Assembly (NCBI GenBank): GCA_963836405.1
Contig: CAWIJL010000009.1
Location: 1-64,000 of the forward strand
Source: CAWIJJ01 sp963836405
GTDB lineage: Bacteria; Acidobacteriota; Terriglobia; Bryobacterales; Bryobacteraceae
Direction: 5' to 3'
Length of the DNA stretch: 64,000 nt
The position numbers and the translations under genes are program-made. Every line of letters begins with the position of its first letter. The stretch's first letter is position 1. A model generated the notes under the pieces. The model was given only the letters and a program-made list of their open reading frames with translations, had not been told where the DNA came from and did not search any database. Below, piece by piece: positions 44,964 through 52,975 of the stretch.

Positions 44964-46886
44964 TCATTTGCGCTCGAAGGGGACCTTCAGCCGTTCCGCC
45001 ACCCACTCCTTCGTGATCCGGAGGTTGTATTGGGAGTGTTGCAGGTTGAAGGTCCCGGGTACCTGCGCTGCCTCGGCGTAACGCTGGAGCGCTTCCTCCC
45101 GCCGGCCCAGCAGGTCCAGAATATGTCCCTGCCACACCAGGGCCATGAACCGGTCGTTCGCCTCGCCGCCGCGCAGCTTCTCGAAGGCATCCATCGCTTC
45201 GGTGTAGTGGCGTCCATCGTATAGGGTCAGCCCGAGTTTGCGCCACACTGCGGCGCCAGTTAGGTTCAATCTCAGCCCCTCACGATACGCGTCCAAGGCA
45301 GTTTGTCCCGCGCCGGTCCAGGGCAGCGCCGAAATCTTTTCCTGGAGGTCCCGAACCGGATTCGGCGGCGGCTCCGCCATCGCCACAGCGCCCTCCGGAT
45401 CGAGCACCGCCTCCTTCAATCGCGTCTTCGACCGGAAGCGGATCTCGTCCATGTCCGCCAGCCGTTCCGTCTGCGCGCGCTGCTCGGTGCCATCCTCGAA
45501 GCGGGCCGCCACCATTACCGGCATACGCAGCGAGCCCGCCCGCTCCACCCGGACCGTACAGGTGAACTCTCCAGCCGCCGCAGCGCACTCCTGCCCGGCA
45601 ATCCGGTATGAGACGTTTTTGGCGGAACGAACCCATTGCTCGAAGAACCAGTCCAGGCTCTGGGCGCTTGCGGCTTCCATCAGCTTCTGGAAATCGCGCC
45701 AGTCGAGCCGTTTCCCGCCATACTCCCGCAGCACGCCGCGGTAGACCGCGTCGAACGTGTCCGCGCTTACCAACGATTCGAGCGCGTCCAGCATCGCGGC
45801 ACTCTTCCCGTGCTCCACCACGTTGTTGAAATCCCATTGAACGGCGTCCAGTTGCTCACCGGTCAGGTCCATCGTGGTGTCGATCCCCTTGCGGACGCCA
45901 TTGATGAAGTTCGACTGCAAGCGGCCGACTCCATCCCCGATGCCCCGCGCCGCCCGGTACTCGCGGTCGGCATGAATGCCCAGCCCGATCATCAGCCAGG
46001 GAAGTGAATCCGAACCCGCCGCGAGCACGTGCTCGCTCCAATACTGGTGCCCGATCTCATGCGCCGTGATCCACCTCCAGAAGTTCTCCGGCGGCTGCGA
46101 AAAACGCTCCTGCCCGTGAACCACTACCAGAGCGGTTGCCACCGGATAACCGCCCTGCGGCGTATCCGACCCGGGCACGATCGATAACGATTTGTGGGGA
46201 TAGAGGCCGAAGCGCCGGCGATAGAAGCCGACCGCATCCACCGCCGTCTTCAACAGGAGCTCCGCACACGGGCGACCCGCGGCGGTGAACACGGCGCGCA
46301 CCCGCACTCCCTCCGCATCCACCTCGGCGGTTTCGTATGCCTTGCCCACGAACAGCCCGAAAGCGCGCACACCGTCGGCCCGGTATTCGCCTGTCGCCGG
46401 ATCCAGCACTCCGCTGGTGGCGGCGGCGTATCCCTGAGGCAGGCGCAGTTTTACGGCGTAGTCGTCGTGCGTCCCAAACCCCCACCACAATTTCGGGCTG
46501 AGGTAGGACGTCACCGCGCTGCCGTTCTTCTCGTTCAGTTTCCAGGAGGTCCCGAACCGCACCTGCAACACGATTTCCTCGTCAGGCGCGAGATCGCGCG
46601 GCAGGTCGAACAGAGCGATGTTCTGCTTACCCGGCGCGCGCGGGCAATCGACGCCGTTGGCGCGCAGCGAAAGCACGTCACCGTACCATGCGAAGGCCAA
46701 ACGGCCGAAGGGTTTGCCGGTGCTATTACGAAACCGGATGGTCTCGGTTCCTTCGAGGCGCGCGCTTGCTTCGGACCACGAGACATCCACGCTGTAACGG
46801 GCCCGCGGAGGTTCCGCCGGAGCCCAGAAACCGGTTCGCGCGAGCGCAGCGGCCGCCGTCAGGAAAACGGACAAACATATCCGCAT
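44964..46886 (-). CDS. Secreted M1-like metallopeptidase with altered zinc site and C-terminal TPR segment
   Basis: From ATG 46886 the protein is 640 aa with a signal peptide (MRICLSVFLTAAAALART), an N-terminal beta domain and a thermolysin-like core with HEIGHQYW at residues 276-283. In M1 enzymes a Glu 19 residues after the second His completes the zinc site (WLNE). Here that position reads PWLMIGLG, so the Glu appears to be lost, and the exopeptidase GxMEN motif is replaced by a PQGGYPVAT segment. The C-terminal 100 residues hold TPR-like helices (WRKLGLTLYDGRHYTEAMDA, AFEKLRGG, ALQRYAEAA). Either the fold binds zinc differently or it has a non-peptidase role. Confidence 0.8.
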   Translation of the reverse strand: MRICLSVFLTAAAALARTGFWAPAEPPRARYSVDVSWSEASARLEGTETIRFRNSTGKPFGRLAFAWYGDVLSLRANGVDCPRAPGKQNIALFDLPRDLAPDEEIVLQVRFGTSWKLNEKNGSAVTSYLSPKLWWGFGTHDDYAVKLRLPQGYAAATSGVLDPATGEYRADGVRAFGLFVGKAYETAEVDAEGVRVRAVFTAAGRPCAELLLKTAVDAVGFYRRRFGLYPHKSLSIVPGSDTPQGGYPVATALVVVHGQERFSQPPENFWRWITAHEIGHQYWSEHVLAAGSDSLPWLMIGLGIHADREYRAARGIGDGVGRLQSNFINGVRKGIDTTMDLTGEQLDAVQWDFNNVVEHGKSAAMLDALESLVSADTFDAVYRGVLREYGGKRLDWRDFQKLMEAASAQSLDWFFEQWVRSAKNVSYRIAGQECAAAAGEFTCTVRVERAGSLRMPVMVAARFEDGTEQRAQTERLADMDEIRFRSKTRLKEAVLDPEGAVAMAEPPPNPVRDLQEKISALPWTGAGQTALDAYREGLRLNLTGAAVWRKLGLTLYDGRHYTEAMDAFEKLRGGEANDRFMALVWQGHILDLLGRREEALQRYAEAAQVPGTFNLQHSQYNLRITKEWVAERLKVPFERK

Positions 46887-46955
46887 ATAAAGGGCAAGAC
46901 GCTGGCCGGCGGGCAAACGTTCAGGCCAGGTTAAACGCGGTAGCCTGACGGAGTC

Positions 46956-47207
46956 TCAGCGGCGGGGAGCCAGGGCCATGAACAGCAGGATCGACACACC
47001 CATGGCCAGCCCCATCGCGAGCCAGCTATGGCGGTCGAGCTGCTTTCGCCAATCGAGCGCATCGTCGGCCCGCTGTTTCAGGTCCTCCAATTCGGCCGTC
47101 GCGCGTGCGCCGCTCTCGAGAGCGCTGCGCGATTGCTGCATGATATCCTCGACGACCTCTCCTACGGGCTTTTGATGGATATCTTCCGGATTTGAAGTAT
47201 GCGGCAT
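46956..47207 (-). CDS. Small membrane-anchored DUF883/YqjD-like protein
   Basis: The 83-aa protein has an amphipathic helical N-terminal region (VGEVVEDIMQQSRSALESGA, ELEDLKQRADDALDWRKQL) and a single C-terminal transmembrane helix (WLAMGLAMGVSILLFMALAP) followed by RR. This layout resembles the ElaB/YqjD/DUF883 family, inner-membrane proteins thought to bind ribosomes in stationary phase. The match is by layout rather than a strong motif. It is divergent from the AI-2E transporter gene. Confidence 0.6.
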   Translation of the reverse strand: MPHTSNPEDIHQKPVGEVVEDIMQQSRSALESGARATAELEDLKQRADDALDWRKQLDRHSWLAMGLAMGVSILLFMALAPRR

Positions 47208-47366
47208 GGTCGAAAGGCCCTCCTTTTCTATGGTGACTCTTCGGGACGTGCGCTCACAAGCGGTTGCGGCGTTGATCTGTCGCTACCCATCCATTCGCGG
47301 CGAATTACAGGATGGCTTACCGCACTGGCACGGCAAGTGCACGCTCACTTTTTGGCCGGGAAACAA

Positions 47367-48474
47367 GTGGACACAACCAACTTAGCGGATGGCAAGGCGA
47401 CTTCAGGCAGGCCCCCGATCGTCAAACCGCGGAACTGGGTGCGCGCTTCGATCCCGCTGGCCTTGAGCATCTTCATCGGTTTTGGCGCCCTGCTCACCGT
47501 GTATACGTTTGCCCGCTCGCTGGCCGTGCTGGTGCTCAGCATCACGCTCGCCGAGTCCCTGGCGCCTTTGGCCGGCTGGTTGTGCAAAAGGATGCGGCGG
47601 GTGTTTGCCGTTTCATTAATTTATCTGTCCCTGCTCGGAATAGTCGGCGTAGCCGGGTTCTTCGTCGTACCCCAGGTGATTGCGGAGGGCAACGAAATCG
47701 TGGCTCGCGCGCCCGACCTGATCGACGCGGCGGCATAGCCACCTGCGCAATTGGACGAAAGCCCTTCCCGATTCCATGGCACCGAACGCCGGCCGGATCC
47801 TTTCTTCGTTGATGGGACAATTAGCTTCGCTCCCCGTGAAGCTATTCAGGGCGGGATTGACCATCCTGCTGATGGTGTTTCTTTCGTTCTACTGGCTGCT
47901 GGCGCTGCCCACCATTGAGGAGTTCACCCTCTCAGTTTTTCCAGAGCAGCGGCGTGCGCGCGTTGCACGCGTACTCGCGAAGGTGGGAGCGGCGATGGGC
48001 GGCTACATTCGCGGCGCCGCATTGAACGCACTCGCAACCGGGACCCTGGCCGGCACGGCGCTGGCGATTGCCGGCGTCGATTACGCGTTTGCTCTCGGCG
48101 CGCTTACGGCGGCGGGCGAGTTCTTTCCGTATATCGGTCCCATCATTGCGGCCATTCCGGGCGTACTTACGGGACTGCTGCAATCGCCCTCCATGGCTTT
48201 GTGGACAGCGCTCATCTATCTCGGAGTGGAGCAGATCGAAGGTCACTTACTGACTCCGAACATTATGCGAAGCCAGACCGACATCCCCCAGTCCCTGGTT
48301 ATCTTCGCGCTGTTCGCGGGCGGCGCTGTGGGCGGACTACTCGGTGCGGTCGTGGCCATCCCCATTGCCGGCGCGTGCAAAATATTGATCGAGGAAGTCG
48401 CAGCGCCGGTTGTGCGCGAGTGGATGCAGGAGGCATCCGCGCGAACAAGCCACCCGAACCGTGTTATCCAGTAA
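47367..48474 (+). CDS. AI-2E family transporter, one-base frameshift in this sequence
   Basis: The repaired protein is about 368 aa with a GTG start (VDTTNLADGK...). Membrane segments include ASIPLALSIFIGFGALLTVY, SLAVLVLSITLAESLAPLAG and VFAVSLIYLSLLGIVGVAGF in the first part, and LTILLMVFLSFYWLLALPTI, FALGALTAAGEFFPYIGPII and FALFAGGAVGGLLGAVVAIP in the second. The EFFPYIGP and the GxxxGP-type motifs are typical of the AI-2E/PerM family. The frame stops at TAG 47736; with one base removed at about 47728-47734 it continues DAAHSHLRNWTKALPDSMAP. An upstream GTG/ATG extension to 47199 exists but overlaps the neighbouring gene and lacks conservation features. Confidence 0.82.
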
Positions 48475-48510
48475 GACTGCGCGGCGCAAGCCGGGTTCGG
48501 AGGGTTAAGG

Positions 48511-49270
48511 ATGGCACAGACGGGAAGGATCGCGTTGGTTACCGGAGCGGGCAGCGGAATCGGGCGGGCGTCGGCCCTGGCGCTCCACGGCGCCGGATAC
48601 TCGGTGGTGCTGGCCGGGCGCCGCCTGGCGGAACTCGAAAAGACCGCGGCAATGGCGCAGGGCGGGGAAGGGCGTATGCTCCCGGTGCCCGCGGATGTGA
48701 GCAAGCCGGATTCGGTGACTGCTTTGTTCTCCGACGATGAAGCGGGAATTCGGCAGGCTGGACGTGCTCTTCAACAATGCCGGGATCAATGCGCCGGGCG
48801 TTGCGATTGAGGATCTGCCCTATGAAACCTGGTGCGCGATCGTGGACGTGAACCTGACCGGCTCATTCCTCTGCGCGCAGGCGGCCTTCCGCATGATGAA
48901 GGACCAGAGCCCGCGCGGAGGGCGCATCATCAATAACGGCTCCATCTCCGCGATTGCGCCCCGGCCCCACCAGGTGCCGTATACGGCCACGAAACACGCC
49001 ATCACCGGCCTGACGAAGTGCCTTTCGCTGGACGGGCGCAAGTACGACATCGCATGCAGCCAGATCGACATCGGCAACGCCGCCACCGAGATGACGGAGC
49101 GGATGAGCGAAGGCGTGTTGCAGGCCAACGGCACCACCATGGTAGAGCCTCGCATGGCCCTCGCTCACGTTGCCGACGCCGTCGTTTTCATGGCCGGACT
49201 TCCACTCGATGCGAATGTCCAATTCATGACCCTGATGGCTACCAGGATGCCGCTGGTGGGCCGCGGCTGA
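48511..49270 (+). CDS. Short-chain dehydrogenase/reductase, one-base frameshift in this sequence
   Basis: The repaired protein is about 252 aa: cofactor-binding IALVTGAGSGIGRASALAL, ADVS acidic loop, VLFNNAGINAPG (NNAG), IINNGSISAIAP with the catalytic Ser, and YTATKHAITGLTKCL with the Tyr and Lys of YxxxK. The frame changes at about 48732-48736, where one extra base separates TALFS from MKREFGRLDVLFNNAG. The NAD(P)-dependent substrate is unknown. An AAGG ribosome-binding site precedes the ATG. The GH43 gene follows 28 bp later. Confidence 0.87.
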
Positions 49271-49298
49271 GGGGTACTAAAATAGGGCTTTCACACGC

Positions 49299-50285
49299 AT
49301 GAAGATCAATAAGACCCTGGTGGCGCTGCCGTTGTTTTTCGGCGCGACATTCATAGCCGCCGCGCCGCAGTCGATCAAGCCGGGCGAGATCTGGCCCGAC
49401 GACCGCGGGCAGCACATCCAGGCGCACGGCGGAGGAATCCTCAAAGTAGGAGACACCTGGTACTGGTTTGGCGAAGACCGCTCGCAGGGACTCGACCCCG
49501 CGAAGCGATACGTCAGTTGCTACGCTTCGAAGGACCTGGCTCACTGGACGTTTCGCAACCAGGTGATGCAACAGGCCGACCCCGGCGATTTGGGAGCCCG
49601 CTTCGTACTCGAGCGGCCCAAGGTCTTTTACAACGCCAAGACTCGAAAGTACGTCATGTACATGCACATCGACGATGCGCGCTACGCGCTGGCGCGAGTC
49701 GGTGTAGCGGTCTCGGACACGGTGGACGGCGATTACCGCTTTCTGCGCAGTTTCCGGCCGCTGGGCCGGGAGAGCCGCGACATCGGGCAGTTCATCGACG
49801 ATGACGGGTCAGCCTACCTGATTTTCGAAGACCGCCCGGCGCGGGGCTTTCATATCGCCAGCCTCTCGGACGATTATCTGGACGTGGAGAAGGACGTGGC
49901 GCTGATCAAGGCTCCGCTGGAAGGCGGCGCGGTGGTGCATTACAAGGGCCTGTACTACGCGCTCGGATCTGCGCTGACGGGCTGGAACCCGAACCCGAAC
50001 AAGTATGCGACCGCGCCGAAGCTGGAAGGTCCGTGGTCGGAATTCGAAGACATCGCGCCGCCGGAGGCGAAGACGTACGGCTCGCAATCCACCATGCTGC
50101 TGAAGGTCACCGGGTCTAAGACTACTACCGTGATTTTCATGGGTGACATGTGGAAGCCGCGGACGCAGTGGGACTCGCGCTATCTCTGGATGCCGGTGGA
50201 GATCGGCGACGGCCGCCTGCGGCTTCCGGAACCGAGGGAGTGGTCGTTGGACGTGGCCACAGGCGAAGCCGCAGTCAGTAATTGA
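49299..50285 (+). CDS. Secreted glycoside hydrolase family 43-like protein (subfamily 24-like)
   Basis: The 328-aa product has a signal peptide (MKINKTLVALPLFFGATFIA) and a five-bladed propeller fold: IQAHGGGILKVGDTWYWFGE, YASKDLAHWTFRNQV, VLERPKVFYNAKTRKYVMYM, DIGQFIDDDGSAYLIFEDR and GVAVSDTVDGDYRFL. The HGGG...YYWFGE start is typical of GH43 subfamily 24 and relatives, which include exo-beta-1,3-galactanases. Acid/base residues lie in the expected blades (Glu in LERP, Asp in FIDDDG). It converges with the VanZ gene, overlapping by 11 bp. Confidence 0.82.
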   Translation: MKINKTLVALPLFFGATFIAAAPQSIKPGEIWPDDRGQHIQAHGGGILKVGDTWYWFGEDRSQGLDPAKRYVSCYASKDLAHWTFRNQVMQQADPGDLGARFVLERPKVFYNAKTRKYVMYMHIDDARYALARVGVAVSDTVDGDYRFLRSFRPLGRESRDIGQFIDDDGSAYLIFEDRPARGFHIASLSDDYLDVEKDVALIKAPLEGGAVVHYKGLYYALGSALTGWNPNPNKYATAPKLEGPWSEFEDIAPPEAKTYGSQSTMLLKVTGSKTTTVIFMGDMWKPRTQWDSRYLWMPVEIGDGRLRLPEPREWSLDVATGEAAVSN

Positions 50286-50736
50286 TGTTCTTGAGCGTGG
50301 GGGAGGGTGTGCGTACGAGGAGGCGGACCAGGCCGGCGCCGGCTGCGATGCCGGCAGTATCGGCAAGCAGGTCGTGCCAGTCGCAGCTACGCCCGGCGCT
50401 GAAGAGTTGTCCGAGTTCGAGCGACGCGCCCATCGCGAAAAGAAACGCCAGCATGAGATGTAACCGGCGGCACCCGAACTTCGGAAGCGCGGGCAATGCG
50501 GCCAGCACGGCGTAAGCCAGGAAGTGCTCCGCCTTGTCGTTTACCGGCGCCTGCTCCAGCAGGCCCAGCACCGGACTCTGCGCCGGCACCAGGCTGCCGA
50601 TGATCACGGCAGCGGTTCCGAGGAGCCACGCAAGACGCAGCATGAGCCTGGCGTGCGCGGGGAATCCGCCGGCCGGCGGCGATTTTTCGGTTTTCGCGGG
50701 AGTACGTCCGGTGCGCGTTTTCGGCATATGGCTCAC
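50275..50736 (-). CDS. VanZ-family membrane protein
   Basis: The 153-aa protein has four likely transmembrane helices and the VanZ pattern: VNDKAEHFLAYAVLAALPAL after the first extracytoplasmic loop, GASLELGQLFSAGR in the third helix, and CDWHDLLADTAGIAAGAG leading into the last helix. The family's function is poorly known (teicoplanin resistance for the founding member). Its 3' end overlaps the GH43 3' end. ATG at 50736 or 50727 are both possible. Confidence 0.82.
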   Translation of the reverse strand: MSHMPKTRTGRTPAKTEKSPPAGGFPAHARLMLRLAWLLGTAAVIIGSLVPAQSPVLGLLEQAPVNDKAEHFLAYAVLAALPALPKFGCRRLHLMLAFLFAMGASLELGQLFSAGRSCDWHDLLADTAGIAAGAGLVRLLVRTPSPTLKNINY

Positions 50737-50776
50737 TCCCTAGAGTAAGCCTTACGCCGGGCATTCCGGTCCGGTT

Positions 50777-51301
50777 CTACGCCGCCAGTGCCGCGGGAGC
50801 GGCGGCGCGCAGCTCGATCCGCATAGTGTCGAACACCCGCAGCAGAGAGCCGACCTGAACGGTGCCGAAGCCATACCGGTAGAGCAGCATTTGGACCCTG
50901 ACCAGCAGGAGTCCGGCCGCAAACTGGAGCTGGGGCCGCAACAGCGCGGCGGCCAGTTCCGGCCGGTCATGCCGGGATTGCATCATGAGCATAGTGAGAG
51001 CCAGGACGGCGTGCTGGAAATCGGCCCGCAGATTCTCTACGTACCGGGCGAACACGGCGCATCGTTGCTGCCGGAGCTTCCACTCCATGCTGGGCTTGAA
51101 CCCCGGTTGGGATCGCAGGAAACGCAGGTCTTCCCCGCTGAGCAAGCGCAGCATAGGACGATACCGGTCCACCGACAGTTCCTCCAACCATTCGGGCGTA
51201 ACCGCGAATTGAGGCTTTGGACGGACCGATCGGCGGAGCGCCGCCAGGAGGAACATCACCGCGGCGAATAACAGCATGACGATGGTAACGAGAGTAGTCA
51301 T
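50777..51301 (-). CDS. Hypothetical protein with N-terminal membrane helix
   Basis: A 174-aa protein I do not recognise. It begins with one hydrophobic helix (TLVTIVMLLFAAVMFLLAAL), followed by a long helical soluble part with many Arg and Leu: PEWLEELSVDRYRPMLRLLS, EDLRFLRSQPGFKPSMEWKL and AALLRPQLQFAAGLLLVRVQ. Similar layouts occur in other acidobacterial membrane proteins. It is 40 bp upstream of VanZ on the same strand, and a compact inverted repeat (51356-51377) lies 55 bp upstream of its ATG. Confidence 0.6.
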   Translation of the reverse strand: MTTLVTIVMLLFAAVMFLLAALRRSVRPKPQFAVTPEWLEELSVDRYRPMLRLLSGEDLRFLRSQPGFKPSMEWKLRQQRCAVFARYVENLRADFQHAVLALTMLMMQSRHDRPELAAALLRPQLQFAAGLLLVRVQMLLYRYGFGTVQVGSLLRVFDTMRIELRAAAPAALAA

Positions 51302-51728
51302 TAGCCTGCCTCTGATTCAGTATCGAGCTACCAGATAACAAATGATAGTGCCATCGGTACTAAGGTTGAGTACCTTAACAAAATGGCCAGATCGCGATTT
51401 CTTTTGGTTCGTTAGAAGAAATCGTGGGTGGCATCAGGCTGGGGCAGCTTGCCAGGGGTGAGGCATTCCTCATGAGCGTTTACAATTGTGATGAGTGCGG
51501 ACGAGGATTATTCGGCAACAGCTATGTCGCTTGGAGACGGTCGGCACCGAGACGGATCCCTCCAGGGGACCAGGAATACTTGTGGACCAGCGATGGGGCG
51601 CTTCCCGCGCTACCCGGGGACAGTCAGGAATATAGAGCCGGCAGGCTGCGCCCCGTAGGTTCAGGTGGTGAAGAACGTGTCTCGGCGAGGGTGAATCCAA
51701 AACACAGAACGATGGATGAGCGCACGAT
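51302..51728. other. 427-bp intergenic region with a nested inverted repeat and no clear gene
   Basis: This gap separates the divergent 50777-51301 and 51729-52718 genes. It is lower in GC at its left end and holds the dyad described separately. A 104-codon frame at 51424-51738 has no recognisable features (many Arg and Pro) and I do not call it. Because the next gene resembles the second half of an M56-DUF3738 fusion, part of this region may be a decayed remnant of the missing peptidase half. I could not align any stretch to confirm that. Confidence 0.4.
51356..51377. promoter_or_regulatory. Nested inverted repeats, candidate repressor operator
   Basis: GGTACT (51356-51361) and AGTACC (51369-51374) form a perfect 6-bp dyad. 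Sharing the same bases, TAAGGT (51361-51366) and ACCTTA (51372-51377) form a second perfect 6-bp dyad. Such compact overlapping dyads are typical of operators for small winged-helix dimers (BlaI, PadR, MarR types). It lies 55 bp upstream of the minus-strand hypothetical gene and about 350 bp upstream of the DUF3738 gene. The regulator is not identified. Confidence 0.45.
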
Positions 51729-52718
51729 ATGTCACTAGAATTAAACAGGCTTGATCGACGGACACAGGATAGCCTTACCGGGAGGAACGCGGCGAAGCTG
51801 AAACCCACGAAGAAGATAGCACTGGGAAGTGCCGCGACGGTAGCTCTGGCGGTACCCATTATAATTGCGATGCTGAATGGTCCAACCCCGGCACTGGCTC
51901 AGGGTTCGGCCCAGTTAACTCCTGGAGCCGCGCCGAGATTCGATGTAGCCTCGGTCAAGCTCTGTAAGGACGACGTGCCATTCGAGGCCAGGACGGGAGC
52001 CGGGATTTCGTCGCCTGAAATGCTGGACATTAATTGTCAGACTCTGAAGGGTCTAATTCAAATGGCCTACATTGCCTTCGCGAGTGGTGTTCGTGTAACG
52101 CCCAACCGTGTCGAAATCGAAGGCGGTCCCAAATGGATCAATTCGGAACGTTACAACATCAAGGCGAAGGCCGAAGGTGTAATCAGCCAGGTGATGATGC
52201 ATGGTCCTATGCTTCAATCGCTCCTGGAAGATCGTTTTAAGGTCAAAGTCCACCACGAGACCAGAGAAGTACCAATCTACATCCTGAGCGTCACCAAAGG
52301 TGGTCCAAAGCTGCAACCGTTCAAGGACGGAACCTGCAACCCATACGACATAGCCGCCACCTTCCCACCGCCGCCTCCTCCGGAGAATCCGTGCTACGGA
52401 CGGGCCATCATGAACGATGGCGTATTGATACTGGAAACACAGGCAATGACTCTCGACGATTTCGCCAAGTTCACCCTCGGTGTTATGGACCGCCCCGTCC
52501 TTAACAAGACCGGAATACAAGGGAGATTCAATTTCCATCTGGAGTACGCACCTGACGGGACTTCATCAGCCGGGCGACCACTACCTTCAGGGGTTGCGGA
52601 GATGGCAGGGCCATCGATCTTCAGTGCCGTCCAGCAACTGGGCCTGAAACTGGAGCGGGCCAAGGGGCCCGGTGACTATCTTGTGATTGACCGCGCAGAG
52701 AAGCCGTCAGAAAACTGA
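51729..52718 (+). CDS. DUF3738 (TIGR03435 soil-associated) protein, probably lacking an M56 peptidase half
   Basis: The 329-aa protein has the DUF3738 domain: FDVASVKLCK, LKGLIQMAYIAF, GPKWINSERYNIKAKA, LLEDRFKVKVHHETREVPIY, VTKGGPKLQPFK, VLNKTGIQGRFNFHLEYAPD and FSAVQQLGLKLERAKGP. It is preceded by a single membrane helix (IALGSAATVALAVPIIIAML). In many acidobacterial proteins this helix and the DUF3738 domain follow a BlaR1-like M56 metallopeptidase; the start here looks like the residual linker (NAAKLKPTKK). The domain's role is unknown, although numbers in soil Acidobacteriota are high. The gene's codon use is visibly less GC-rich than its neighbours. Confidence 0.83.
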   Translation: MSLELNRLDRRTQDSLTGRNAAKLKPTKKIALGSAATVALAVPIIIAMLNGPTPALAQGSAQLTPGAAPRFDVASVKLCKDDVPFEARTGAGISSPEMLDINCQTLKGLIQMAYIAFASGVRVTPNRVEIEGGPKWINSERYNIKAKAEGVISQVMMHGPMLQSLLEDRFKVKVHHETREVPIYILSVTKGGPKLQPFKDGTCNPYDIAATFPPPPPPENPCYGRAIMNDGVLILETQAMTLDDFAKFTLGVMDRPVLNKTGIQGRFNFHLEYAPDGTSSAGRPLPSGVAEMAGPSIFSAVQQLGLKLERAKGPGDYLVIDRAEKPSEN

Positions 52719-52975
52719 ATAGGCGCGAACAGGCGGTGGTTCGGAAAAAATAAATCCCGCGAATCCAAATACGTTCATCCCGACCCGCACCGCCCACGTT
52801 TTGCTGGCGTTCGAATCCATCGGTTGTTCACCCACAGATTCCTCCGACGAGGCCTTTTGGGCTCTTGCAGGGTTCCTGGGACTCATGATAGTTTTTAGCA
52901 GGTTTCGGAAAGATGGTTGGCCGCCAATGAAAATGGATGAACGCCGACTCAACCAGCTGAAGGGTTTATCCTTGA

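Noticed and set aside
47199..47366. Longer N-terminus for the AI-2E transporter
   Set aside because: It overlaps the divergent neighbour's start, adds residues without family features and leaves no room for promoters; GTG 47367 gives the usual length.
51424..51738. A 104-codon plus-strand frame before the DUF3738 gene
   Set aside because: Low-information Arg/Pro-rich sequence without a ribosome-binding site; reported only as a possible remnant region.
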